The notes beneath the pieces are model-generated. The model did no database searches. It saw nothing but the letters and a program-made list of their open reading frames with translations, and was not told the DNA's origin. A program made the position numbers and the translations under genes. A stretch of DNA of 64,000 nt, from NCBI RefSeq assembly GCF_007558865.1, contig NZ_VLPK01000001.1, positions 1,116,001 through 1,180,000 of the forward strand. The letters run 5' to 3'. Below, in pieces: positions 41,734 through 50,023 of the stretch. Positions within the stretch are counted from its first letter, which is position 1, and the number at the start of each line of letters is the position of its first letter. This DNA comes from Mucilaginibacter corticis (GTDB lineage: Bacteria > Bacteroidota > Bacteroidia > Sphingobacteriales > Sphingobacteriaceae).

Positions 41734-42918
41734 ATGAAACAAAAATTTTATGATACTGCTGTGAAGCAGGAACGTGCTGTTTTGGTTGGCGTTATTACCG
41801 CTAACGAAACTGATGAACGCGCAAAAGAATATTTAGAAGAACTGCAATTTTTAGTAGATACCGCCGGTGCGAAAACCGAAAAGATCTTTACCCAAAAACT
41901 ATCCAAACCTGACCGTGCTACGTTCGTTGGCTCAGGCCGCTTAGAGGATATTAAAGCTTATGTAAAAGAAGAAGAAATTGATATTGTTGTGTTTGACGAT
42001 GAGCTTACGCCATCGCAACTGCGCAATATCGAAAATGAACTGCAGGTTAAGATATTGGACCGTAACAACCTGATCCTGGATATTTTTGCCAACCGTGCGC
42101 AAACAGCTCAGGCCAAAACCCAGGTTGAGCTGGCACAGCTGCAATATCTGTTGCCACGCCTTACCAGGCTTTGGACGCACTTAGAGCGCCAAAAAGGTGG
42201 TATCGGTATGCGTGGACCTGGTGAGAGCCAGATCGAAACCGACCGTCGTTTGATCCTGAATAAGATCTCCTTATTAAAAGAAAGACTCAAGCTGATAGAT
42301 CGCCAGAACGAAACGCAGCGTAAAAACCGTACACAAATGGTTAGGGCAGCGCTGGTAGGTTATACCAACGTGGGTAAATCAACAATCATGAACATGATCT
42401 CTAAATCAGATGTATTTGCCGAGAATAAGCTGTTTGCCACGCTGGATACTACAGTGCGCAAAGTGGTATTGGAAAATGTGCCTTTCTTATTGTCAGACAC
42501 TGTTGGGTTTATCCGTAAACTACCGCATGATCTGGTGGAGTGTTTTAAATCTACGCTGGACGAAGTACGTGAGGCAGACTTGCTGATCCATGTGGTGGAC
42601 GTATCGCATCCAAGTTTTGAGGATCATATCCGTGCGGTTAATGACACTTTAAAAGATATCGGCGCAAGCGACAAGCAAACCATCACGGTATTTAATAAGA
42701 TAGACGCGTTTAAGCCTATCCAAATGAACCCGGATGAGGAAGTTGAACCTGTTACGCTTGAAGATTTTAAGCATAGCTGGATGGCGAAAAACAATAGCCC
42801 TGCCATATTTATATCAGCCACTAAAAAAGAGAATATCGACGAATTTAGAAACCTGATCTATAAATATGTAATGGAACTGCATGTTGACAGGTACCCGTAT
42901 GACAATTTATTGTATTAA
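41734..42918 (+). CDS. hflX: ribosome-associated GTPase HflX
   Basis: GTPase that splits stalled or stressed 70S/100S ribosomes. The 394-residue protein has the N-terminal HflX domain (VGVITANETDERAKEYLEEL, FVGSGRLEDIKAYV), the coiled linker with RLTRLWTHLERQKGGIGMRGPGE-type sequence (GGIGMRGPGESQIETDRR) and the GTPase domain: G1 GYTNVGKST near 209, G3 DTVGFI, G4 NKID and G5 ISATKKENI. It is preceded by a long structured leader and followed by a half copy of the CCCCCTAAAGGGGG repeat. Confidence 0.96.
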   Translation: MKQKFYDTAVKQERAVLVGVITANETDERAKEYLEELQFLVDTAGAKTEKIFTQKLSKPDRATFVGSGRLEDIKAYVKEEEIDIVVFDDELTPSQLRNIENELQVKILDRNNLILDIFANRAQTAQAKTQVELAQLQYLLPRLTRLWTHLERQKGGIGMRGPGESQIETDRRLILNKISLLKERLKLIDRQNETQRKNRTQMVRAALVGYTNVGKSTIMNMISKSDVFAENKLFATLDTTVRKVVLENVPFLLSDTVGFIRKLPHDLVECFKSTLDEVREADLLIHVVDVSHPSFEDHIRAVNDTLKDIGASDKQTITVFNKIDAFKPIQMNPDEEVEPVTLEDFKHSWMAKNNSPAIFISATKKENIDEFRNLIYKYVMELHVDRYPYDNLLY

Positions 42919-42951
42919 CCCCCCCCCAACCCCCTAAAGGGGGAGTAATTG
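42919..42951. repeat. half copy of the CCCCCTAAAGGGGG element after hflX
   Basis: A run of C followed by AACCCCCTAAAGGGGGAGTA immediately after the hflX stop codon; the facing second half seen at 7.3 and 11.7 kb is absent. Confidence 0.75.
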
Positions 42952-42963
42952 GCTAATGTTAGG

Positions 42964-42994
42964 TTGTGAAGCAGCGTTTACATTGCTATATTCG
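42964..42994 (+). promoter_or_regulatory. promoter of the M28 peptidase gene
   Basis: TTG (42964-42966), 20-base spacer, TATATTCG (42987-42994), one mismatch from TAnnTTTG, 17 bases before the ATG. Confidence 0.5.
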
Positions 42995-43011
42995 TTTAAA
43001 TTAAAATTAAC

Positions 43012-44655
43012 ATGATCAGATTTATTCAGGGCTTGCTATTGGCCGGTACGGCTGTAATGGTAGTTTCATGCAATCACAATAATACTATTGACGATAAAGA
43101 CGGCTTATCCGCTTTCAATAAAGACAGCTTGGTCAATCATATCAAGGTTCTCTCATCTGATGAATATAAGGGTCGTCGCCCATTTACCGAAGGCGAGGTA
43201 AAAACGATAGCCTATCTGCAAAAAACATATAAAGACATGGGCTTACAACCCGGCAATGGCGATAGCTATTTGCAGGATGTGCCGATGGTCGAGATCTCGC
43301 CTAAGTCGGTATCTCCGCTTAAAGTACAGGCTGCAAAGGGGAGCTTCGAGCTTAAAAATATAGAGGATTTTGTACTATGGACAGAACGCACCGACACGGT
43401 ACAAACTTTAAACAATGATGACTTGGTATTTGCCGGTTTTGGCGTTGTAGCACCCGAATATAACTGGAACGATTATGCCGGGCTTAATGTAAAAGGAAAG
43501 GTAGTAATGGTAATGGTAAATGATCCCGGCTTTGAAACCGGCGACACCACGATGTTTAAAGGTAAAACCATGACCTACTATGGCCGCTGGACCTATAAGT
43601 TTGAAGAGGCTGCCCGCCAGGGTGCAAAAGGTTGTATCATTGTTCATAATACTGCCGCGGCTTCATATCCGTTCCAGGTGGTGCAAACCTCAAACGGTGG
43701 TGTTAAACTGCATTTGGATAAGCGTGCAAACCATGCCTATCAATTGGCCTTACAAGGCTGGATGACGCATGAAAGTGCTGTTAAAATATTACATGCGGCC
43801 GGTAAAGACACCAGCGTACTACACACTGCCAATAATCGCGGTTTTAAAGGTTTTGATACCGGCGTTAAATTATCTGAAAAATTAACCGCTAAGGTTGTAT
43901 TCAATAAATCGCACAACGTAATTGCCAAAATTACCGGCACAAAGCGCCCGGACGAATATATTATTTATACCGCCCATTGGGACCACCTCGGCGTAGGTAA
44001 ACCCGATGCCAAAGGCGATACTATTTATAACGGCGCCCTCGACAATGCCAGTGGCACAGCCGCAATTTTAGAAATTGCCCGCGCATTTAAAAGCCTGAAA
44101 ACTCCGCCCGAAAGGACCGTAGTTTTTCTTTCGGTAACCGCGGAAGAGCAGGGTTTGTTGGGATCTGAATATTATGGTGAGAACCCGGTATATCCATTAG
44201 ATAAGACGGTAGCTAATATTAATATCGACGGTATAAACAATGTTGGTAAAACGCGGGATGTAACTATATCAGGCAGCGGGCAATCACAGCTGGAAGATTA
44301 TTTAAAAGATCAGCTTAAAAAGGATGGCCGCTATTTAGCGCCCGAGGCTCACCCTGAAGCAGGGCATTATTTCCGGTCGGACCATTTTAGTTTCGCGAAG
44401 GTGGGCGTGCCATCAATTACTATCGGTGGCGGTATTGATAACGTTGAAAAAGGGAAGGAATACGGAAAGAGAATGGATGACCAATATACTGCCGTACGCT
44501 ATCATCAACCGGCAGATCAGTATGATTCGACCTGGAACCTGGATGGCGGTTTAGAAGATATCCAATTGATCTTTAAAATAGGTAAGCGCCTGGCATTTGA
44601 AGGCACTTTCCCGCACTGGAATGACAATTCTGAGTTTAAGAAGTTGAGAAAGTAG
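43012..44655 (+). CDS. M28 family zinc aminopeptidase lipoprotein
   Basis: Exported peptidase probably acting on peptides at the cell surface or in the periplasm. The 547 residues begin with a lipoprotein signal (QGLLLAGTAVMVVSC). A protease-associated (PA) domain is inserted at about residues 110-300 (WNDYAGLNVKGKVVMVMVNDPGF, AARQGAKGCIIVHNT). The M28 core has the two-zinc ligands: YTAHWDHLG, GALDNASGTAAILEIAR, TAEEQGLLGSEYYG, INIDGINN and RSDHFSFAKVGVPSIT. It is followed by a strong terminator and has its own promoter. Confidence 0.93.
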   Translation: MIRFIQGLLLAGTAVMVVSCNHNNTIDDKDGLSAFNKDSLVNHIKVLSSDEYKGRRPFTEGEVKTIAYLQKTYKDMGLQPGNGDSYLQDVPMVEISPKSVSPLKVQAAKGSFELKNIEDFVLWTERTDTVQTLNNDDLVFAGFGVVAPEYNWNDYAGLNVKGKVVMVMVNDPGFETGDTTMFKGKTMTYYGRWTYKFEEAARQGAKGCIIVHNTAAASYPFQVVQTSNGGVKLHLDKRANHAYQLALQGWMTHESAVKILHAAGKDTSVLHTANNRGFKGFDTGVKLSEKLTAKVVFNKSHNVIAKITGTKRPDEYIIYTAHWDHLGVGKPDAKGDTIYNGALDNASGTAAILEIARAFKSLKTPPERTVVFLSVTAEEQGLLGSEYYGENPVYPLDKTVANINIDGINNVGKTRDVTISGSGQSQLEDYLKDQLKKDGRYLAPEAHPEAGHYFRSDHFSFAKVGVPSITIGGGIDNVEKGKEYGKRMDDQYTAVRYHQPADQYDSTWNLDGGLEDIQLIFKIGKRLAFEGTFPHWNDNSEFKKLRK

Positions 44656-44662
44656 GAGTTTT

Positions 44663-44694
44663 AAAAAAGGTCACTCTTGAGAGTGACCTTTTTT
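44663..44694 (+). terminator. terminator after the M28 peptidase
   Basis: Perfect 14-bp stem AAAAAAGGTCACTC/GAGTGACCTTTTTT (44663-44676 with 44681-44694), loop TTGA. Suitable on both strands, between convergent genes. Confidence 0.9.
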
Positions 44695-44695
44695 A

Positions 44696-44775
44696 TGTAC
44701 CGCTGTCTGTGTCCTCACAGACAGCTTGCTATGCAATTGCCGCCCGGCAGATGCTTCGTTCCTCAGCATGACAAT
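44696..44775. repeat. degraded TGTCAnCCTGAG element, copy 3
   Basis: Only the right half is conserved (GCAGATGCTTCGTTCCTCAG followed by CATGACA); the left half is replaced by a CTGTCTGTG/CACAGACAG hairpin. Lies between the M28 gene and thrC, at the end of the thr operon. Confidence 0.6.
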
Positions 44776-44783
44776 CGGCTCTT

Positions 44784-46094
44784 TCAGGCATTCTTCAATA
44801 AATAATCCTTAAATCCTTCAAAATCTATCCCTAATTCAACCGATTGTTTATCTTTTGCCTGCAGGTCTTTCACTTGTGCGGGTACTTCAATATGGTCGGC
44901 AATTTTCTGCGGAAAAACGTCAGGGAATTTACAAGGGTGTGCAGTCGATAAAAAGATGCCGACTGTATCGTCAATGTGTATATCTTGCTGGTAATCTTTT
45001 AAAGCCTGCCAGGCAATAGCGGTATGCGGGCAAACCACATATTTGTAATGGTCGTAAACTGCGTTAATAGCGGCTAAAGTCTCGTCGTCATTAAAGCTGT
45101 AGCCGGTTATCAGTTTATTTAGCTGGCCTGCATCGTCTTTAAACAGATCAGCAATGCGTACCCAATTACTCGGGTTACCAACATCCATGGCGTTTGATAG
45201 GGTAGCTACCGATGGCTTAGGCTCATATACGCCATGCTTTAAAAACTGTGGTACGGTATCATTAGCATTAGTGGCTGCAATGAATTGACCTACGGGTAAA
45301 CCCATCTTCCAGGCCAGTAGGCCCGCGCCGATGTTACCGAAATTACCGCTCGGAACAGAAAACACTACCTGGCTTTTGCCCTGTTTAAGCGCTTGTGCAT
45401 AGGCATTAAAGTAATAAAAGGTCTGCGGGATCAATCGGGCTATATTGATAGAATTAGCTGACGTTAAACGGTATTTAGCGTTCAGTTCCGGGTCGGTAAA
45501 AGCCTGTTTAACCAATGCCTGGCAATCATCAAAAGTGCCATCGATCTCTAACGCGCGGATGTTTTGGCCGTTGGTGGTTAACTGCAACTCCTGTATATCG
45601 CTTACCTTTCCTTTTGGGTATAATATAGTAACACGGGTATTCGGTACACCCAAGAATCCCAATGCTACCGCGCCGCCCGTATCGCCTGATGTGGCTACCA
45701 ATACATCCAGTTGCTTTTCTCCGGCCTCTAAAAAGTAGCTCATTATGCGGCTCATAAACCTTGCACCAAAATCTTTAAAAGCTAAAGACGGGCCATGAAA
45801 AAGCTCGAGTACGTAAACATCTTCCTCCAGCTTAACAATGGGCGCATAAAAGTTAATGGCATCTTTAATTATCGCTTTCAGGTCATCTGCCGGGATATCA
45901 TCGCCTAAAAGATTCTGCGCGACATGAGATGCTATTTCGGGCAGGGTATAACTATCCAGGTTGTTGATGAACTTATCATCCAGGCGCGGGATCGTTACCG
46001 GCATGTACAAGCCTTTATCCTGCGGCATGCTGTTAAATACCGCCTCTTTAAAACTTACTCTTGATGATGTATTGTTGGTACTGTAGAATTTCAT
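44784..46094 (-). CDS. thrC: threonine synthase
   Basis: PLP enzyme that converts phosphohomoserine to threonine, the last step of the pathway. The 436-residue protein is of the fungal/enteric type with an N-terminal YSTNNTSSRVSFKEAVF block, QDKGLYMPVTIP, the PLP-binding Lys in GPSLAFKDFGARFMSR, DVLVATSGDTGGAVALGF, FSVPSGNFGNIGAGLLA and TAHPCKFPDVF. It is the last gene of the thrA-thrB-thrC operon, 187 bases after thrB across two intergenic repeats. Confidence 0.96.
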   Translation of the reverse strand: MKFYSTNNTSSRVSFKEAVFNSMPQDKGLYMPVTIPRLDDKFINNLDSYTLPEIASHVAQNLLGDDIPADDLKAIIKDAINFYAPIVKLEEDVYVLELFHGPSLAFKDFGARFMSRIMSYFLEAGEKQLDVLVATSGDTGGAVALGFLGVPNTRVTILYPKGKVSDIQELQLTTNGQNIRALEIDGTFDDCQALVKQAFTDPELNAKYRLTSANSINIARLIPQTFYYFNAYAQALKQGKSQVVFSVPSGNFGNIGAGLLAWKMGLPVGQFIAATNANDTVPQFLKHGVYEPKPSVATLSNAMDVGNPSNWVRIADLFKDDAGQLNKLITGYSFNDDETLAAINAVYDHYKYVVCPHTAIAWQALKDYQQDIHIDDTVGIFLSTAHPCKFPDVFPQKIADHIEVPAQVKDLQAKDKQSVELGIDFEGFKDYLLKNA

Positions 46095-46096
46095 TT

Positions 46097-46140
46097 CTTT
46101 ATTTCGGATTTCGAATGTTCGATTTCGAATTTATTTAATT
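46097..46140. repeat. short word repeat (TTTCGGATTTCGAA type) upstream of thrC
   Basis: TTTCGGATTTCGAATGTTCG then ATTTCGAATTT: repeats of one word in the thrB-thrC gap. The same word flanks the palindrome at 41.4 kb. Confidence 0.45.
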
Positions 46141-46168
46141 ATAGTAGTTACTCTTTTTGAGCGTTAGG

Positions 46169-46240
46169 TTGTCATCCTGAGGCACTCGAAGGGTGGGCTT
46201 AAAGGCCATCCCGCATACTTCGAGGACCTCAGGATGGCCC
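46169..46240. repeat. TGTCAnCCTGAG hairpin element, copy 4
   Basis: TTGTCATCCTGAGGCACTCG ... ACTTCGAGGACCTCAGGATG, with the same inner block as copies 1 and 2. It lies between thrB and thrC inside the operon; a CATTCACTCATTCAC word repeat follows at 46247-46282. Confidence 0.85.
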
Positions 46241-46281
46241 CTCCTTCTCATTCACTCATTCACAACTCACTCATTCACTAA

Positions 46282-47283
46282 TTATACCACCCTTGGCCCT
46301 GCATCATTGATCGGTGACACATAACCGTTTGACCCTATTTTAATACCCGTTAAATGCTGCTGCAGTTTTTGAGTGATGGCATGTGCGGTTGCTTCATCGC
46401 GCGTAAACGCGAATACGGAAGGGCCTGAGCCTGAAATGCCGAAACTTACCGCGCCAAGCTCCATGGCCATATCGCGCATTTTGTAAAAATCGGGTATCAG
46501 CATAGAACGGACCGGCTCAACCAGTACATCCTGCATACTGCGGCCTATCAGGTCAATATCGTTCATAAACAAACCGCTTACCAAGCCGGCAATATTGCCC
46601 CATTGGGTAACGGCATCCTTCATATTTATTTTTGTGCGGATGATCTGTCGGGCTTCGCGGGTGGGCACGTCAACATCCGGGAAAACAATGGCGCAATACA
46701 GGTCTTTTGGATGTGGCAGTCGCACTACATCAAGCGGCTCATAACTACGGATCAGTACAAATCCGCCAAACAGGGCCGGAGCTACGTTGTCCGCATGGCC
46801 ATGCCCGCAGGCCATCTCCTCGCCTTTCATGGCAAAAGGTAATTGATGTATCGGGTCGCTGGTATCGCCCAATAAAGTCTTGGCGGCAAACAAACCCGCA
46901 ACCGTACTTGCCGAACTGGAGCCTAACCCGCTGCCAATCGGCATTTTTTTATGCAGCTCGATATCTAAACCAAGGTCGGTACGGCCTATGCTTTCCAAGT
47001 AATGCTTAACGCTTACACTTACAGTGTTTTTAGCTGGGTCCATTGGCAGGCGGCCATCATCGCCGGTAATTTTACTGATGGTAATGCCAGGTTTGTTGGT
47101 TACCCGCATCACTACCTCATCGCCGGGCGCGTTAACTGCGAAACCCAGTACGTCAAACCCGCATACTACGTTGGCAACGGTTGCAGGGGCAAACACTGAA
47201 ACGGACGAACCAACGCCCCCCCCGCCCCCTAAAGGGGGTGCTAAATGTTGGGTGGGCTTTAAATCTTGTATATTATTTTCCAT
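46282..47283 (-). CDS. thrB: homoserine kinase
   Basis: GHMP-family kinase that makes O-phosphohomoserine for ThrC. Core motifs are SVFAPATVANVVCGFDVLGFA at the N-terminus (the family normally starts a few residues before this), the ATP loop MPIGSGLGSSSASTVAGLFA and the C-terminal GAVSFGISGSGPSVFAF. As annotated from the ATG at 47283 it is 333 residues, about 20 longer than expected: residues 10-25 (PTQHLAPPLGGGGGVG) are encoded by a CCCCCTAAAGGGGG repeat that has extended the N-terminus. thrA ends 44 bases upstream. Confidence 0.94.
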   Translation of the reverse strand: MENNIQDLKPTQHLAPPLGGGGGVGSSVSVFAPATVANVVCGFDVLGFAVNAPGDEVVMRVTNKPGITISKITGDDGRLPMDPAKNTVSVSVKHYLESIGRTDLGLDIELHKKMPIGSGLGSSSASTVAGLFAAKTLLGDTSDPIHQLPFAMKGEEMACGHGHADNVAPALFGGFVLIRSYEPLDVVRLPHPKDLYCAIVFPDVDVPTREARQIIRTKINMKDAVTQWGNIAGLVSGLFMNDIDLIGRSMQDVLVEPVRSMLIPDFYKMRDMAMELGAVSFGISGSGPSVFAFTRDEATAHAITQKLQQHLTGIKIGSNGYVSPINDAGPRVV

Positions 47284-47327
47284 ATAAATTTCAAACTATT
47301 GTTCCCCCTTTAGAGGGCGGAGGGGGC
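47214..47327. repeat. CCCCCTAAAGGGGG element spanning the thrA-thrB junction
   Basis: Two facing halves: GCCCCCTAAAGGGGG-type sequence at 47214-47240, inside the thrB reading frame, and TTCCCCCTTTAGAGGGCGGAG up to the last base before the thrA stop codon. It occupies the entire intergenic gap plus the first thrB codons. Confidence 0.8.
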
Positions 47328-49781
47328 TTAGTTTGCCCCTACATTTATTAAATCAGCAAATACACCCGCGGCGGTAACCTCGGCGCCTGCGCCGGGGCCT
47401 TTAATAACCAGTGGGCGTTCTTTATAACGATCGGTAGTGAATGATATGATATTGTCGCTACCCGATAACATATAAAAAGGATGGCTTTCATCTACCATTT
47501 CTAATGTGATGGATGCCTTACCATTTTCAAGCTTACCAATGTATCTTAAAACTTTACCTTCAGATTCGGCTTTGTTTTTCAAGTTGGCAAAGTGCGCGTC
47601 TTCAGCTATTAAGCTCTTATAAAAATCATCTACGCTTGCTGCATCCAAACATGCCTGTGGCAACATACTTTCAATAGATACGTCTGACGTTTCTAAGGCA
47701 TAACCTGCATCGCGGGCAAGGATCAGCATTTTACGCATAAAGTCTGTACCGCGTAAGTCGTCTCTCGGGTCGGGTTCGGTATAGCCTTTTTCCTGTGCCA
47801 GCTTTACAGTATCGTGGAAATTGGCATCGCCTTTAAAATTATTGAACAAGAAGGATATGGTGCCCGACAGGATAGCCTCAATTTTCTGCACCCTGTCGCC
47901 GCTGTTCATCAGGTCCTTTAATGTACGGATGATAGGCAGCCCTGCACCCACGTTGGTTTCGTAAAAGAAATCAACCCCGTGCTGGCGGGCGCTGTCCCTG
48001 AATGTTTTGTATTGCTGATAAGGTCCCGAATTGCCGATCTTATTACAGGTAACTATAGATATGGTCGACTTTAAAACCTGCTCATAAAAAGCTGTCGGCA
48101 CCGGGCTGGCGGTATTATCAATAAATACGCAGTTAGGCAGGTTCATGCTTTTCATTTTAGCGATGAATGCCGGCAGGTCGGCCTGGTCAGGCGCCTGGTC
48201 GAGCGTTTCTTCCCAGTTGTCTAAGGAAATACCATCGGCATTGAAAGCCATTTTACGGGTATTGCTGATGCCCGCAATTTTAACCTGGATGCCATTGTTT
48301 TCCTGCAAAAACGCGGCATGCCCGTTTAATTGCCTGAACAAAGTTTTACCGATATTGCCGGTGCCCAAACAAAATGCGTGCAGGGTTTTGGTAAGCTGCA
48401 CAAAAAAGGCATCGTGTACAGCGTTCAAGGCTTTTGCCAGATCGGTTGACGAAATGATAACCGAGATGTTATATTCTGACGACCCTTGTGCAATAGCCCT
48501 TACGTTAACACCGTTACGGCCTAACGAATGGAACAGTTTGCCGGATACGCCAGGAGTTTCCTTCATGTTCTCGCCCACCACGGCAAGGATGGCCAGATCT
48601 TTTTCTATTTCAACATGCTCCAATTTTTTGGCCAACAGTTCCAATTCAAACTCATGCTCTATTACCTGGCGGGCACGTTCGGTATCGCCGGGCTGTACGG
48701 CAAAGGTTATGCTATGTTCTGACGATGATTGTGTAATCAGTATCACGTTGATCTGCTCGCGGGCCAGTAAAGAGAACAGCCTACCGCTAAAGCCCGATTT
48801 ACCCACCATGCCGCTGCCTTCAACATTTAATATGCTGATATTATTGATAGACGAAATGCCTTTGATAGCTAGGTTTGACGGTTTACAATCATGCTGAATG
48901 ACCGTCCCCACAAATTCAGGCTCGAAAGTATTCTTGATAACGATAGGGATCTTCTTTAAAAACGCCGGGATCATAGTTGGCGGATAGATCACCTTGGCGC
49001 CAAAGTAAGATAGCTCCATGGCTTCTGTGTAAGTAAGCTCTGACAGGGAGAAGGCCTTTTTAACCATGCGCGGGTCGGCAGTCATCATGCCGTTAACATC
49101 GGTCCAGATCTGGATCTCTGACGCGTTAAGCGCCGCTCCGAATATGGCAGCGGTATAATCGCTGCCGCCACGACCCAAAGTAGTTATTTGCCCTGAATCA
49201 TTACTGCCGATAAAACCGGTAACAAACAGGATCTGATCTTTATTTTCATGATAAAGACCACAGATCAATTGCTCGGTCAGTTCGGTATTAACCTTAGCCT
49301 GGCCAAATGTGCTATCGGTCTTTATAACTTCAGATGCGTCGACAAAAACTGACGGAAAATATTGAGCCGCTATTTTACTGATCATCAGGGTTGAGCAGCG
49401 TTCGCCGTAACTGATCACCAGGTCGCGGGTTTTTTGAGTAAGCTCACGCAGTGTTAAAATACCCTGTAACAATTCTTCCAGGTGATTGAAGTTGATCTTT
49501 AAGCGGGTAAGGGCAGGGTTTTGATCGCGGATCTCGAGCAGGGTCTTTACCGTGTCGAAGTGGCGTTTCTCCAATTCGGCCAGTTGAGCGGCAAAATCAT
49601 TGCCTTTTGCGGCCTCTTCGGCCATCGCTATCAGCAGGTTAGTTACACCGCTCATGGCCGACAGCACCACTACAGGTTTATCAGCAGCGGATTGTTTTAC
49701 TTCATCTTTTAAGATGTTTAACAGGGTTTTAATACTTTGAGCCGAACCTACGGATGTCCCGCCAAATTTTAGAATCTTCAT
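47328..49781 (-). CDS. thrA: bifunctional aspartokinase / homoserine dehydrogenase I
   Basis: Catalyses the first and third steps of threonine synthesis from aspartate. The 817-residue protein has the N-terminal kinase domain (KILKFGGTSVGSAQSIKTL, SYGERCSTLMISKIA, LGRGGSDYTAAIFGAAL), two ACT regulatory regions (SILNVEGSGMVGKSGFSGRLF and LAILAVVGENMKETPGVSGKLF), and the dehydrogenase domain from about residue 465 (AFCLGTGNIGKTLFRQL, IVTCNKIGNSG, YETNVGAGLPIIRTL, GAGAEVTAAGVFADLI). Length and order match E. coli ThrA. It heads the thrABC operon and is controlled by the attenuator upstream. Confidence 0.97.
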   Translation of the reverse strand: MKILKFGGTSVGSAQSIKTLLNILKDEVKQSAADKPVVVLSAMSGVTNLLIAMAEEAAKGNDFAAQLAELEKRHFDTVKTLLEIRDQNPALTRLKINFNHLEELLQGILTLRELTQKTRDLVISYGERCSTLMISKIAAQYFPSVFVDASEVIKTDSTFGQAKVNTELTEQLICGLYHENKDQILFVTGFIGSNDSGQITTLGRGGSDYTAAIFGAALNASEIQIWTDVNGMMTADPRMVKKAFSLSELTYTEAMELSYFGAKVIYPPTMIPAFLKKIPIVIKNTFEPEFVGTVIQHDCKPSNLAIKGISSINNISILNVEGSGMVGKSGFSGRLFSLLAREQINVILITQSSSEHSITFAVQPGDTERARQVIEHEFELELLAKKLEHVEIEKDLAILAVVGENMKETPGVSGKLFHSLGRNGVNVRAIAQGSSEYNISVIISSTDLAKALNAVHDAFFVQLTKTLHAFCLGTGNIGKTLFRQLNGHAAFLQENNGIQVKIAGISNTRKMAFNADGISLDNWEETLDQAPDQADLPAFIAKMKSMNLPNCVFIDNTASPVPTAFYEQVLKSTISIVTCNKIGNSGPYQQYKTFRDSARQHGVDFFYETNVGAGLPIIRTLKDLMNSGDRVQKIEAILSGTISFLFNNFKGDANFHDTVKLAQEKGYTEPDPRDDLRGTDFMRKMLILARDAGYALETSDVSIESMLPQACLDAASVDDFYKSLIAEDAHFANLKNKAESEGKVLRYIGKLENGKASITLEMVDESHPFYMLSGSDNIISFTTDRYKERPLVIKGPGAGAEVTAAGVFADLINVGAN

Positions 49782-49796
49782 TAGTAAGTATATTTA

Positions 49797-49832
49797 AAAC
49801 AAAACGCCTTCCTCTTTGTGGAGGAAGGCGTT
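49797..49832 (-). terminator. attenuator terminator upstream of thrA
   Basis: On the minus strand a perfect 12-bp stem AACGCCTTCCTC/GAGGAAGGCGTT (49832-49821 with 49814-49803), 6-base loop, followed by TTGTTTT. It lies 16 bases upstream of the thrA start, after the leader peptide. Its 5' arm includes CTTCCTCC (49827-49820), which is complementary to the end of the leader reading frame. Confidence 0.92.
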
Positions 49833-49867
49833 CATGTGGGTTTTCTTTATGTTTTTATACCATACGA

Positions 49868-49933
49868 CTATCTTCCTCCGCGGCTTTTGCCGGTGGTTGT
49901 AATCGTTGTGGTGGTTGTGTTTATCAGTTTCAT
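49868..49933 (-). CDS. thrL: thr operon leader peptide
   Basis: A 21-codon reading frame starting MKLINTTTTTITTTGKS and ending Arg-Gly-Gly-Arg-stop, with eight Thr codons and two Ile codons. It lies between a possible promoter and the attenuator hairpin of thrA, so its job is to be translated, not to make a useful protein. Its last codons (GGAGGAAG, 49879-49872) can pair perfectly with the 5' arm of the terminator. Stalling at Thr codons when threonyl-tRNA is scarce would leave this segment free to form the antiterminator; reaching the stop codon would cover it and let the terminator form. The design parallels the E. coli thr leader, which also combines Thr and Ile codons. Confidence 0.88.
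   Translation of the reverse strand: MKLINTTTTTITTTGKSRGGR
49872..49879 (-). promoter_or_regulatory. antiterminator strand of the thr attenuator
   Basis: GGAGGAAG in the last leader codons pairs over all 8 bases with CTTCCTCC at 49827-49820, in the terminator's 5' arm. Pairing here excludes the terminator. Confidence 0.75.
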
Positions 49934-49977
49934 ATAATGTCTGTAAAGTAAGTAGATATATTTTTAATAAGCAAGTA

Positions 49978-49985
49978 CAAAATAA
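49978..49985 (-). promoter_or_regulatory. possible -7 box of the thr operon
   Basis: TTATTTTG on the minus strand, one mismatch from TAnnTTTG, about 45 bases before the leader peptide ATG. No good -33 TTG is seen, so this is weak. Confidence 0.35.
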
Positions 49986-50023
49986 AAAAAATGATATTTG
50001 GCTAAAAGCGCTATACCCAAAAC

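Noticed and set aside
46603..47287. several 65-100 codon plus-strand frames opposite thrB
   Set aside because: All are shadows of thrB, which has GHMP kinase motifs in the right order.
48145..48897. 250-codon plus-strand open frame opposite thrA
   Set aside because: It lies entirely inside the well-supported thrA gene on the other strand, has Ser/Leu/Cys-rich composition typical of a reverse-frame shadow and no family motifs.
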